Program-made: the position numbers and the translations under genes
DNA from: Candidatus Thorarchaeota archaeon
Lineage (GTDB): Archaea > Asgardarchaeota > Thorarchaeia > Thorarchaeales > Thorarchaeaceae
Reading direction: 5' to 3'
DNA length: 64,000 bases
Assembly (NCBI GenBank): GCA_008080745.1
Contig: SHMX01000004.1
Coordinates: 62,001 to 126,000, forward strand
Shown here: one piece after another, positions 42,636 through 51,656 of the stretch
Layout of the letters: each line of letters begins with the position of its first letter
How positions within the stretch are numbered: the stretch's first letter is position 1
Notes under the pieces: model-generated
Databases searched by the model: none
What the model saw: the letters and a program-made list of their open reading frames with translations, nothing else
What the model was told of the DNA's origin: nothing

Positions 42636-43541
42636 ATGAAATTATGTCTATCGCCTCCAAATAACTACGATTTACTTTCTTCAATACACGCATGGATTTA
42701 TCCTGACGTTCAACCAGCTCCAGAGAAAACAGGACCTGATTGGTTTGGACGGGTAATTACAATAGAAAAGACTCAGATTCCCATTTTCATCAGTCAAAAA
42801 ACCCCTGGGTCAAATCTTGATATCTTCTATTCGGAAACGTCAATCTCAAAGGAATTGATTGAAAATAAAATCAACCAGATTCTATCACTTAAGGTTGATA
42901 TTTCCCCTGCAATTAAGGTGATAGAGAGGGATTCACAATTATCGGAGTTTGTAGACAAAATATCAGGAATTCGTCCTTATCTATCAGATTCATTATTTGA
43001 GGCTCTAATCAAATCAATTATTCAACAACAGGTTTCTTATCGAGCAGCAAATGTTCTAACGAAACGAATGATAGAACACTTGGTATCACCTTTGAATATC
43101 AGAGGACAAGCAGTATTTGCATTCCCCACCAGCAGCCAGCTTATAGAAATGGGTGAGCAAGGACTACGTAAAATTGGTATGGGATTCAAATCAGAGTATA
43201 TTATGGAGGTATGTAATTTGATCGAGTCCAAAGAGCTTTTTTTGGAACCTCTCATGTTAATGTCATCAAAATCTGTTCATAAAACGCTAACACCGATCAG
43301 AGGCATTGGAGAATGGACTGTGCACGCTCTTCAGATTGCTGGAATCGGTGATTTCTCAGTCTTTCCTTATGGGGATTTAGGTATTCAAAATCTTTTAGGA
43401 CGAATATACAATGATGGCAAACGGATAAAAAAGAAGCAAGTATTAGAGTATTCCGCAAAGTGGGGTGAAGCCGGACCAATGGTGCTATATTTCCTTATGT
43501 GCGCAGATGTATTAGGCTTTCTTGGAGAAATCTCCCGGTAG
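42636..43541 (+). CDS. DNA-3-methyladenine glycosylase (AlkA/HhH-GPD family)
   Basis: 301 residues. The core FEALIKSIIQQQVSYRAAN opens the HhH-GPD domain. RGIGEWTVHALQIAGIGDFSVFPYGDLGIQ holds the hairpin and the catalytic Asp (in YGDLG), as in AlkA. It removes alkylated bases in base excision repair. The first ~100 residues are the AlkA-type N-terminal domain in shortened form. ATG start; the gene follows the terminator of the 51-aa ORF. Confidence 0.85.
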   Translation: MKLCLSPPNNYDLLSSIHAWIYPDVQPAPEKTGPDWFGRVITIEKTQIPIFISQKTPGSNLDIFYSETSISKELIENKINQILSLKVDISPAIKVIERDSQLSEFVDKISGIRPYLSDSLFEALIKSIIQQQVSYRAANVLTKRMIEHLVSPLNIRGQAVFAFPTSSQLIEMGEQGLRKIGMGFKSEYIMEVCNLIESKELFLEPLMLMSSKSVHKTLTPIRGIGEWTVHALQIAGIGDFSVFPYGDLGIQNLLGRIYNDGKRIKKKQVLEYSAKWGEAGPMVLYFLMCADVLGFLGEISR

Positions 43542-43596
43542 AAAAGGAATAAAAGAACACAATTCAAATCAAAATCAGTAGCTGGAAGTGAATCAA

Positions 43597-44751
43597 TTGT
43601 CGAAATCTACTAAGAAAAACTCGAAACTCTGGAGAATCTACTCCATGTTTCTAAAAGAGCTTAGATTGATTTCGAATGACAAATTCGCTCTACTCTTAGT
43701 CTTCGTCCTTCCAGGAATGATTATGGGGACTATGTATGTTGCTATCAACCAAGGCCAAGCGTTCACTCCAGTTGACGATTCAGGAAAATCAGATGATGCA
43801 CTAATTCTTGGACTTGTCGATAACGATGTCACTGACACTTTTCCTGGAGAGGACCTATCTGCGAATTTTACATGGTATCTACAGAATAGTCCTAATTTCA
43901 TAGTAATAATGTATGAAAATGAAGACTCTGCGCGTGATGCTCTATATATGGATGTCGTAAATGCATATGCCATAATTCCCTACGGTTTTGAAGGTAACAT
44001 TACTGGAGACATTCCAGCTTTTGTTGATGTGCATATTAGTAGTACCGATTTCGAGAGTCAAGCCGATGTTTTCTCATACTTCAGTGAAGTTGTTCAAGAG
44101 TTTCGATACGATCATGGATGGATAAAGGGAGAAATTGCCACCGAACAAGTTAGAGAGTTCGAACCTACTGGGAATTATACTGCTGCAACTTTTGGTGTCT
44201 TTATGCTGGTGTTTGCTGTCTTCATCGCAACATCTGCAACAGCAGCTCAGGCTATTGTAGGTGATATTCCACTAAATAGAATGCTTCTCACCCCGGCCAC
44301 AAAGATGGAGGCAATATTATCAAAGACCGCTGCCTATTTTATTGTAGGTATGATTCAGACTCAGTTCCTTCTACTGCTATGGATGGGTCTATTCCAGATT
44401 GTGCCAAATACTGATTATTTGACACTGAATGCAATACTTGGATTGATGTCTATTTCAGGTTCCGCTCTTGGAGTCGTGATATCTACTCTGGTGACTACTC
44501 GTCTACAAGCGAATCAATCATTTCTCTTTCTTTTATTTGGATCAGTTATTTTCGGAACTGGTTTCGTACCCGTTGGAATAATCGATGAGATTTTTCCTCT
44601 GAATCTTGGAAGAAAAATGATTATAGATTGTGCATTCAAAGGAATTCTTCTTAGTGATTTCCTTTGGGAAATTGGTATTATTGGCGGGTTTTCTCTAACT
44701 CTAATTCTTTTTGCTTGGATGATATTCTCAAAACGACAAAGTCTGGCATAG
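43597..44751 (+). CDS. ABC-2 type permease, no adjacent ATPase
   Basis: About 384 residues with the ABC-2 exporter layout: one membrane helix near residue 25, a ~140-residue extracytoplasmic domain, and five helices in the second half (GNYTAATFGVFMLVFAVF..., NRMLLTPATKMEAILSK loop). GTG at 43588 opens the frame, but TTG 43597 with GGAAGTGA upstream is better. The ATPase must be encoded elsewhere; the nearest candidates in the window are at 59387 and 63029. Substrate unknown. Confidence 0.75.
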   Translation: MSKSTKKNSKLWRIYSMFLKELRLISNDKFALLLVFVLPGMIMGTMYVAINQGQAFTPVDDSGKSDDALILGLVDNDVTDTFPGEDLSANFTWYLQNSPNFIVIMYENEDSARDALYMDVVNAYAIIPYGFEGNITGDIPAFVDVHISSTDFESQADVFSYFSEVVQEFRYDHGWIKGEIATEQVREFEPTGNYTAATFGVFMLVFAVFIATSATAAQAIVGDIPLNRMLLTPATKMEAILSKTAAYFIVGMIQTQFLLLLWMGLFQIVPNTDYLTLNAILGLMSISGSALGVVISTLVTTRLQANQSFLFLLFGSVIFGTGFVPVGIIDEIFPLNLGRKMIIDCAFKGILLSDFLWEIGIIGGFSLTLILFAWMIFSKRQSLA

Positions 44752-44826
44752 TCACAATCTGCAAGTGTAATAGTCTTAAGGAATGGTTGCATAGTCAAAA
44801 GCAATTCATTGGAGGAATCAATCCCA

Positions 44827-45030
44827 TTGAGTGTTGTTAAAGTAATAGAACTGATTGGAGAAAGTCCCGAGAGTTGGGAACATGCTACTAGGAACGCATT
44901 GGAAGTTGCAAACAAGTCGATCCGGAATATTGTTGGTATCGATGTCGATCACTTCACAGCAAAAGTCAAAGAAGGCAAAATTGCTGTCTTTAGGGCTAAT
45001 GTGCGTGTAGCATTCAAGTATGAAGAATAA
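44827..45030 (+). CDS. Dodecin (flavin-binding)
   Basis: 67 residues, the normal dodecin size: SVVKVIELIGESPESWEHATRNAL then the strands KVKEGKIAVFRANVRVAFKYEE. Dodecins assemble into dodecamers that store or sequester flavins. TTG at 44827 has GGAGG ~11 nt upstream and yields the usual MSVVKV start; the frame also opens at 44809. A terminator follows at once. Confidence 0.88.
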   Translation: MSVVKVIELIGESPESWEHATRNALEVANKSIRNIVGIDVDHFTAKVKEGKIAVFRANVRVAFKYEE

Positions 45031-45037
45031 TTGACTC

Positions 45038-45060
45038 TGGAGTATCATTTTGATACTCCA
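45038..45060 (+). terminator. Strong hairpin terminator after dodecin
   Basis: A 10-bp perfect stem TGGAGTATCA / TGATACTCCA with a TTT loop is followed by ACTTTTTTTGAT. Confidence 0.75.
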
Positions 45061-45138
45061 ACTTTTTTTGATACAAAGTATCCTTTTGATCCCTTTTTTC
45101 TAGTGGTGCCTTAATAGTTCCATTACACATAATATATC

Positions 45139-45690
45139 ATGAGGGATTCGCTGTTTCATTCAAAATTTACCTATTCACATTTCAGAGAGCCACGACCGTT
45201 TGTCACGATGGATAGCAATCGCCTCTGGCAAATCGCAAGGAATGAAAAAATCCTGCTCGTCTTACGAGAACCACATCTAACTGAATTAGCCCTAAGAAAA
45301 GACACAAGGATACTACCATATTGCAGCATCCTATTGGATCGGGGTGGATTTGATGAATGGTACTTGGCGATATATCTCCTCAGCATCTTAGCAACGGATA
45401 AAGCTATTCAAAAACTCCTGATGCTCTATGCTTTTTCTGATCGATCTGATAGAAAGCTGATTATTCGTATGCTCTCTCAAATCATACGAAAAGGAAATTC
45501 AAGAAATACTCTGAAATGTATATCAAAACATGAAATATTACATATTGACAAGTGGAAAGAAGTTGTAACCAATTTTTTAATTGAACTTTGTTCAGAGCTT
45601 GGAATCTCTTTCAGTATGTTTCCCGAATTGACCTCTTCTAAGCTGGAAGAAGATAGTATGTATTCCAGAAAACCAACCCAAAATTATTGA
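45139..45690 (+). CDS. Helical protein of unknown function
   Basis: 183 residues, mostly helical with basic patches (SDRSDRKLIIRMLSQIIRKG); perhaps a few HEAT-like helices. No recognised motif or membrane segment. The 3' end overlaps the convergent CPBP gene by 53 bp, and the ATG sits just behind an ATAATATATC element. A real gene is likely but its role is open. Confidence 0.45.
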   Translation: MRDSLFHSKFTYSHFREPRPFVTMDSNRLWQIARNEKILLVLREPHLTELALRKDTRILPYCSILLDRGGFDEWYLAIYLLSILATDKAIQKLLMLYAFSDRSDRKLIIRMLSQIIRKGNSRNTLKCISKHEILHIDKWKEVVTNFLIELCSELGISFSMFPELTSSKLEEDSMYSRKPTQNY

Positions 45691-46450
45691 TTCCATGAGC
45701 GATAATGGGACTTACTAGAGAATAGTTTCTAGATTGTGCCAAGAGGCCAAGGATAATACCTAATAATAATCTAGTTGGTACTCCATAAATATCTAGATGC
45801 AACACAGCAAATATGAATGAAGTAATGACAACCGCCCAGTCCTTGTATCGCTTTTTAGAACTACTGAAATAAATTTCAAATCGTCTTTGAAGGAAACCTC
45901 TGAATAGAACTTCCTCGGTAAATCCTACAACTAATATCATACATAACGCCCAGCCTATCAATTCCAACGTATCATGGGCTAACAGCATTTCATCTTGGAA
46001 TAGTGGTTCGCCTGTTAGTTCTACTGTTATGAGAGTCAAGAACATACTGAGCGTTAGCATACCTAATCCAGCAATAATACCAATCACTATCTCTTTCGCA
46101 GGCTTTTTTGCTTTGATTCCTATTGCTCGGAGGCTTATACCATATTTCCTGACATATCGAATAGGTAGAATTACAAATCCAAATTGTCCAAGACTTATGA
46201 ATATGAATGACCAAGGTTCAAAGATAATATTCAGACTTGGTGTAATCCTCACTAATCCCATAACAACAGCTAACAATGTTGTTACGACAGTAAGTGCCAT
46301 TCCTAATGCAAAAGCGGCACCTGAGAGTAATAAAATCCTAAACATTTTGTCCCAGTCAATATCCCGTTCTAACCATCTGCCTGGTTCAAAGATGCCAATA
46401 CGTGTTTCAGCTTCTTCCATTTCTAAAAAGTCAGGATCGTCCATTACCAT
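45638..46450 (-). CDS. CPBP-family intramembrane metalloprotease
   Basis: 270 residues with about eight hydrophobic segments. TEEVLFRGFLQRR supplies the EExxxR motif and FIFAVLHLDIYG the FxxxH motif, the metal ligands of the CAAX-protease/bacteriocin-processing (Abi/CPBP) family. Function in archaea is unknown; in eukaryotes the family trims prenylated proteins. No prenylation-type CAAX end was seen on the two GTPases here. ATG with AGAGGTT upstream. Confidence 0.82.
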   Translation of the reverse strand: MVMDDPDFLEMEEAETRIGIFEPGRWLERDIDWDKMFRILLLSGAAFALGMALTVVTTLLAVVMGLVRITPSLNIIFEPWSFIFISLGQFGFVILPIRYVRKYGISLRAIGIKAKKPAKEIVIGIIAGLGMLTLSMFLTLITVELTGEPLFQDEMLLAHDTLELIGWALCMILVVGFTEEVLFRGFLQRRFEIYFSSSKKRYKDWAVVITSFIFAVLHLDIYGVPTRLLLGIILGLLAQSRNYSLVSPIIAHGINNFGLVFWNTYYLLPA

Positions 46451-46546
46451 TATCTGGAACCTCTAACGCTTTTTGGGTACGAATAAGATAAGGCTTTAGT
46501 TCTCTGTCACAAATATTGCTATTTCCGTAGCATCTAAAACGATTGT

Positions 46547-48592
46547 GTGAGTCATCTATCAGGATATACTTTCATGAAAGAGGCGAAGACTAGGTTGGAT
46601 GACTCATCAGAATCTGTTAATTCCTCACGAGGAACAGCCATTCTTGTAGCTACCATTATAGTTGTAGCTAGCATCGCTGCTGTCGTTGTCATTCCTAGAG
46701 GGCTTAAGATTGCGGCATCATCTGTTCGAGTGGCAGTGATTGATTCTGGGATTAGTGATGATGAGAATTTAGGAATGGCTATAGTGGCTCAGAGAAGTTT
46801 CATAAATGAGTCCTATGGTTATTCTATTTCAGATACTTCTACTGAAGATAGCAATCCGGACGGTATCCAACATGGGACACTTGTAACAAAGATTTTACTT
46901 GAAAATTCACCTAATCTTGCGATCATAAATGCAAAAGTTGTCACATCAAGAAATATAGCCACCATTTCAGGGATTATAGCAGCTATCCAATGGGCGGTGG
47001 CAGAAACCGAATGTGATGTTATCAATCTTAGTTTAGGTAGCTCAATGACTTCATCAGAGGCGCTTTCTGAAACAATACAATGGGCATTTCATAGAGGAGT
47101 AGTTATCGTTGCAGCGGCTGGAAATTCTGGTAGGGGTGGTATTGCTGGTACATCCATCGAGTCCCCGGCTCTATATTCTGAAGTCATAAGTGTGGCTGCT
47201 GTCGATTCTGATAAAAAATTATTCGATTTCTCAGGGCGTGGCCCCCTCTCTGATCGTACATTGAAACCAGATTTGTGTGCAGTGGGCACATATACAAATG
47301 GTGGAGGCACTGTATTTGGAACTAGTTTTGCTACTCCTGTAGTCAGTGCAGCTGCTGCAGATATTATTAGATATTGTAAGATTAACGAGCTTCGTTGGAC
47401 TCCAGGAATGGTAAAAGCATCTCTCATGCAAGGTGCACAGGACTTGGATTATGAGGTTTGGGAAGTTGGTGCTGGACTGGTTGATTCCGAGTTCTCTCTA
47501 AGATTCATTGAGAGCGTTTCAAAGGTTGATAATTTACCAATGATTGCTTATGTTACACCGAACCTGAATCCATTTGAGTTTGAAAGATGGTATGTCAACA
47601 CAAGTATTCTATTATCTATCTCAATATTTTGTTCAGAATATGCTGAGTTTAATATCGAGTATAGCGGTTCTGCCTCTGACTACATTTCTGGTCCAACAAG
47701 GTTATTTGTCAATCAGTCGAGGACTTTCGAAATAGAATTATTTGTGAACTCATCTATCAAAATTCTAAATCTTCAAGGTGTAGTTTATTTCACTGCTGAA
47801 GATTATCGCAATATATGGAGCCAATTCCGATTTGATGCCAATATCCCTCGTGCTTGGGTGGCATTTGATTTTTCACATACTTCTTGGTCGATTGATTCAA
47901 TATATGGGCAATTTAGGCAATTCTATGAAGCCCTTTCAAGACTGAATATCTCTGTAGAAGCAATACATGATCGTCAGGATATTGTTACCATAAATCTTCA
48001 AAGATTTGATGCAATTTTGAAATTTGACCCTTGTTCTTGGAAATTCACGAACATTGGAAATACAATAATTCTCAACGAGTCCTTGAGTATAACACGTGAA
48101 GAAATTGCTGTATATCAAGAATATTGGGAGCTGGGGGGAAACATGATGGTTCTGGGACTTTCCTCTAAATATCTGGATATATCCTCTGCCAATTTGTTTT
48201 TGTCTCGTTTTGGTTTTCTGCTGAATAATGATTCGATTCCTGCTGTTACCACTTTTGTTAGTGGAATTCCCTCAACAATTGAGGTTACTGACATATCGTC
48301 TCATGAGATAATGGAGGGAATCATCTCCTTTGATTACAATGGCTGTTCTCTACACGCTTTTGAAGACTCAGAAATACTTGCTAGAACTGATGTAGTCTTC
48401 GAAAATAGTAGTGGTGTATTTACAGAATCAAGATCTCTATTAGGATATCGTAGTAACGGTACATTTGGTAAAATCTTAGTTTCTGGAAGTAATTTCTTCT
48501 TAGATAATTTTGGTATGTCTGGTTATTATCAATCAAATCAGAATCTTCAGCTAGGATATCAGTCTGTTTACTGGCTCTTAGGTATTGCTTAA
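46547..48592 (+). CDS. Membrane-anchored subtilisin-like serine protease (S8)
   Basis: 681 residues. A membrane helix at ~30-50 serves as signal anchor. The catalytic domain follows directly: D66 (VAVIDSG), H109 (QHGTLV), oxyanion N193 (AAAGNSG) and S260 (GTSFATP). No propeptide domain lies between anchor and protease, which is unusual. The C-terminal ~370 residues are rich in strands with many N-x-S/T sites, and residues ~440-680 resemble a DUF4350/GATase-like fold. It should face outside the cell. GTG 46547 or ATG 46574 start. It abuts the convergent roadblock gene with no gap. Confidence 0.85.
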   Translation: MSHLSGYTFMKEAKTRLDDSSESVNSSRGTAILVATIIVVASIAAVVVIPRGLKIAASSVRVAVIDSGISDDENLGMAIVAQRSFINESYGYSISDTSTEDSNPDGIQHGTLVTKILLENSPNLAIINAKVVTSRNIATISGIIAAIQWAVAETECDVINLSLGSSMTSSEALSETIQWAFHRGVVIVAAAGNSGRGGIAGTSIESPALYSEVISVAAVDSDKKLFDFSGRGPLSDRTLKPDLCAVGTYTNGGGTVFGTSFATPVVSAAAADIIRYCKINELRWTPGMVKASLMQGAQDLDYEVWEVGAGLVDSEFSLRFIESVSKVDNLPMIAYVTPNLNPFEFERWYVNTSILLSISIFCSEYAEFNIEYSGSASDYISGPTRLFVNQSRTFEIELFVNSSIKILNLQGVVYFTAEDYRNIWSQFRFDANIPRAWVAFDFSHTSWSIDSIYGQFRQFYEALSRLNISVEAIHDRQDIVTINLQRFDAILKFDPCSWKFTNIGNTIILNESLSITREEIAVYQEYWELGGNMMVLGLSSKYLDISSANLFLSRFGFLLNNDSIPAVTTFVSGIPSTIEVTDISSHEIMEGIISFDYNGCSLHAFEDSEILARTDVVFENSSGVFTESRSLLGYRSNGTFGKILVSGSNFFLDNFGMSGYYQSNQNLQLGYQSVYWLLGIA

Positions 48593-48991
48593 TTACAGCA
48601 TAGGTGCAATATTTTCGCAGGCAGTCTTGGCAGCATATACAAGAAGTCCTGTCTTCATTCCTTTATTTGCAGCTAAGACAAGAATTGCTTTCTCTCCTGC
48701 ACTCTTCATTATCATAAGACCTTGCTGATTGGTAAGAAGAATTTCTTCCAGCATCCCCTGATCCATTCTTTCTGCTGCTAGGTCTGCCACACCGAGAATG
48801 GAAGCTGCCATTGCAGCAATCTCTGCTTCTTCCAATCCATGTGGCACTGCAGAAGCTATAGGTAAACCTTCTTTCGAAAGCAACATCCATGCCCTGATTC
48901 CTGTCGCCAGAGACGTGGCCTCTTCCATTATCTGCCTTAGCTTCTCCTGTAACTGTTCAAAGTTCGGGTCAAACATAATCGCCACTCTCAT
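48593..48991 (-). CDS. Roadblock/LC7-domain protein
   Basis: 132 residues with one roadblock/LC7 fold: helix EQLQEKLRQIMEEA, strand AWMLLSKEGLPIASAVP, central helix ILGVADLAAERM, strands ILLTNQQGLMIMK and KAILVLAANKG. Such proteins form dimeric platforms for small GTPases, such as MglB-type regulators. ATG 48991 opens the frame; ATG 48976 (MFDPNF) is an alternative. No GTPase is adjacent. Confidence 0.85.
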   Translation of the reverse strand: MRVAIMFDPNFEQLQEKLRQIMEEATSLATGIRAWMLLSKEGLPIASAVPHGLEEAEIAAMAASILGVADLAAERMDQGMLEEILLTNQQGLMIMKSAGEKAILVLAANKGMKTGLLVYAAKTACENIAPML

Positions 48992-49069
48992 TACGGCAGT
49001 TGTCTATCCTTCTTGTGATATTCCACATTAATAAACTTTGATTAGTTGAAGTCCTTTTTGAAATTTTGT

Positions 49070-50269
49070 TTATTTCACCTTTCTTGCAAACTCACTACCA
49101 TATTCTCTTGCTTGACTTAGTTCTTCTTCAGTTGGCACCCACTTCACAGTGAAGGGTTTCATGATTACCTGCATTTTTCCATTTTTCATCATAACCTGTA
49201 TTTTATCGACTGCACCACCAGCCCAACCATAGGAACCAAAAGCGGCTGCTTTCTTGTCTGCTGGTTTGAGTGCCTCAAAATCTGAGAGTAATGGTGCAAC
49301 AGTTGGAAGAATCTCGTTATGAAGAGTTGAACTACCAACAAGTACTCCTTTTGCTTCTAATAGATCTGCCATTATATCTCCTCGATCGCTATGCGGTATC
49401 AATCTAAGAAGAGGTTCTAATCCTTCATCATCTATTCCCTCTGCTATGGCTAATGCAATTTTTGTTGTACTTTCCCACATGGTATCCCACGCAATCACAA
49501 CCTTGTCTTGTACCAACTCTCCTTTAGCCCAACCAAGATATTTATTCACTATTTCCAAGGGATTTTTACGCCAAATAACTCCATGAGAGGGTGCTATAAT
49601 TTTGATTGGTAATCCCATTTCCACAATTTCTTCAATTTTTCTTTTTACCATTCTACTCAATGGCCATAGGATATTTGCATAGTATTTCTCTGCTTCACGC
49701 CAAAGAGTTGTTTGATCCACTTCATCAGCAAATCTTTTTGCTGTTGCAAAATGCTGTCCAAATGCATCGTTGGGAAGTAGCACTTGCTCTTCAACATAGT
49801 ATGTGAACATGGTTTCCGGCCAATGTAACATTGGAGCTTCATAGAATCTTAGGGTCTTTTCACCAAGACTAATTTCATCTCCGGTTTCTACTGTTTCGAT
49901 TTCCCATCCGTCGGGATAGTGTTTCTTTAATGGGTCCACAGCCTTTTCTGTGCAAACTAATCTAGCATTTGGTACCCTGTTTAGTACCTCGGGAATTGCT
50001 CCCGAATGATCCATTTCTGTGTGGTTAGATATTACATAATCTATACGTTCCGGATCTATTACAGACTCTATTCTTCTGAACATTTCATCACTGAAAGGTC
50101 CAAAAACAGCATCAATCAAAGCTATTTTCTCATCAACCATAAGATATGCATTGTAGGTTGTTCCATGGTGAACGGTATAACTAAAACCATGAAAATGTCT
50201 CACATTGTAGTCTATTGCACCAACCCAGTGTAGGTCTTTTACTACTTTAACAGATTTCATCATTATCAA
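49070..50269 (-). CDS. fprA: A-type flavoprotein (FprA-like, F420H2 oxidase type)
   Basis: 399 residues. The beta-lactamase-like diiron domain has SNHTEMDHSGAIP (H-x-E-x-D-H) plus later His/Asp ligands (LHWPETMFTY, NDAFGQHF, PSHGVIW). The flavodoxin domain starts at ~VIAWDTMWESTTK. These enzymes reduce O2 (or NO) to protect anaerobes, in methanogens using F420H2. Length and motifs match FprA. The presence of CofE supports F420 as electron donor here (inference). A TATA-like AATTTATTATAG precedes the start on the minus strand. Confidence 0.92.
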   Translation of the reverse strand: MIMMKSVKVVKDLHWVGAIDYNVRHFHGFSYTVHHGTTYNAYLMVDEKIALIDAVFGPFSDEMFRRIESVIDPERIDYVISNHTEMDHSGAIPEVLNRVPNARLVCTEKAVDPLKKHYPDGWEIETVETGDEISLGEKTLRFYEAPMLHWPETMFTYYVEEQVLLPNDAFGQHFATAKRFADEVDQTTLWREAEKYYANILWPLSRMVKRKIEEIVEMGLPIKIIAPSHGVIWRKNPLEIVNKYLGWAKGELVQDKVVIAWDTMWESTTKIALAIAEGIDDEGLEPLLRLIPHSDRGDIMADLLEAKGVLVGSSTLHNEILPTVAPLLSDFEALKPADKKAAAFGSYGWAGGAVDKIQVMMKNGKMQVIMKPFTVKWVPTEEELSQAREYGSEFARKVK

Positions 50270-50389
50270 GTGTATTAAGGAGTTAACTATAATAAATTGG
50301 ATGGTTACTATTTGGGAAGTGTCTTCTCCTGTTAGTTAATAAGAAGTAATTGTTTGATTCGATAATGAATTAATTCGGATGCAATAACG

Positions 50390-50998
50390 ATGAGTAATAA
50401 GGTTGAATTGCAGAAGGAAGAGAGAGAGGAGATAATCCATTGGAAAAAGGGTGTTCGAGTTCTGGGTATCTCTGAAAGCTTCACTAAAGAAGAAAAGAAG
50501 AGTACCGTCGTCGGTGTTGTTATGCGTGGTGATTTGAGAGTAGATGGGTTTGGAATTTGTCAACCTACCATTGGTGGCATGGATGTCACATCTTTGTTGT
50601 TAGATATGTACTTTCGTTTGGAACGAGATGATATCCGATCTTGGTTACTTGGTGGCACTGCCATATCTTGGTTCAATATTATTGATATTGTTGAATTATA
50701 TGAAAAGAGTGGAATTCCAGTAGTTGCAGTTTCCTATAATCCATCCGATGGTATTAACAAATATATTCAAGAATATTTTCCCGAAGATTGGAAAACACGC
50801 CTTGAAGCTTTTCACAATGGCCCAGAGAGAGAGCCCATCAATCTTCTGAATGGTTATCGCGTGTTTGTTCGATCACTTGGTTTTTCAAAAAAGAGTGCAG
50901 TCAATTTATTGAATTCCTTTACAATTGATGGCCGTATTCCAGAACCAATTCGAATGGCTCGTTTAATTGCCAGTGCTATCCAACGAGACCTTCTTTGA
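50390..50998 (+). CDS. DUF99 family protein (endonuclease V-like)
   Basis: 202 residues. WKKGVRVLGISESFTK opens the family core. VVGVVMRGDLRVDGFG, LLGGTAISWFNIIDI and VVAVSYNPSDG are family-conserved. DUF99 shows distant similarity to endonuclease V, and repair of damaged DNA has been proposed; I do not assert activity. It overlaps the convergent HD gene by 36 bp. Confidence 0.85.
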   Translation: MSNKVELQKEEREEIIHWKKGVRVLGISESFTKEEKKSTVVGVVMRGDLRVDGFGICQPTIGGMDVTSLLLDMYFRLERDDIRSWLLGGTAISWFNIIDIVELYEKSGIPVVAVSYNPSDGINKYIQEYFPEDWKTRLEAFHNGPEREPINLLNGYRVFVRSLGFSKKSAVNLLNSFTIDGRIPEPIRMARLIASAIQRDLL

Positions 50999-51595
50999 AT
51001 CTCTCTTCAAGAAGTCTTCATGCATGGTTTTGAGATTCTTGGCTATTTCAGCAATTATTTCAATGTATTCAAATTGAACAATAAAATCATCAATATCTTC
51101 AAAAAAGGATACAAATTGTTCCGCTGGTACTCCAGCTCTTTCCATTGTTATTGCGTGGATATACATGTCTAGCTTATCCGCAGCCGCAACTATTATCGAT
51201 TCAGCAGAATCTTGTTCATGATAATCCTTGAGGAGGTTGCTGATTCTGTCTTGGTCATTCTTAATGAGATGTGGAATCGCTTTCATCTCGATTGTCTTTT
51301 TCGATTCCCTGAGCGAGTCATCAAGATTTCTCATACTCTTAGGAATATCTGTTATTATAGCCTCACTGATGTCATGCACTATAGCAATTGTAACCGCCTT
51401 TTCCAAGTCTATCTCAACTTTTTCGTTGATAAGAGCATTACACAATAAAATTGTGATGCATGCTGTGCCAATAATGTGATCGGCTATGGATTCTTGAAAT
51501 GAGTCGGGTACTCCTGTCATTATCCACCCAGTACGTTTCATACGCTTGAGTCTTTCAGAAAGAAATGCTGAGTCAATAATTTCCTTTGCGCACAT
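50963..51595 (-). CDS. HD-domain hydrolase (YfbR/HDDC2-like)
   Basis: About 210 residues. ESIADHIIG gives the first His, HDISEAIITDIP the HD pair, and AAADKLDMYIHA the last Asp, as in 5'-deoxynucleotidase/HDDC2-type phosphohydrolases that remove phosphate from nucleoside monophosphates. The frame opens at 51643, but ATG 51595 with GGTGG upstream is the better start, because it clears the terminator hairpin at 51623-51641. Confidence 0.82.
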   Translation of the reverse strand: MCAKEIIDSAFLSERLKRMKRTGWIMTGVPDSFQESIADHIIGTACITILLCNALINEKVEIDLEKAVTIAIVHDISEAIITDIPKSMRNLDDSLRESKKTIEMKAIPHLIKNDQDRISNLLKDYHEQDSAESIIVAAADKLDMYIHAITMERAGVPAEQFVSFFEDIDDFIVQFEYIEIIAEIAKNLKTMHEDFLKRDSKKVSLDSTGN

Positions 51596-51622
51596 TAGGT
51601 CCACCAAAAAAAGGAGAAGAGT

Positions 51623-51641
51623 GGGAGGTTTGATGCCTCCC
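51623..51641 (-). terminator. Terminator between the BMP-type gene and the HD gene
   Basis: On the minus strand GGGAGG-N7-CCTCCC is followed by ACTCTTCTCCTTTTTTTT, 16 nt after the BMP-type stop. Confidence 0.7.
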
Positions 51642-51656
51642 AATTCTGCTTGTAAT

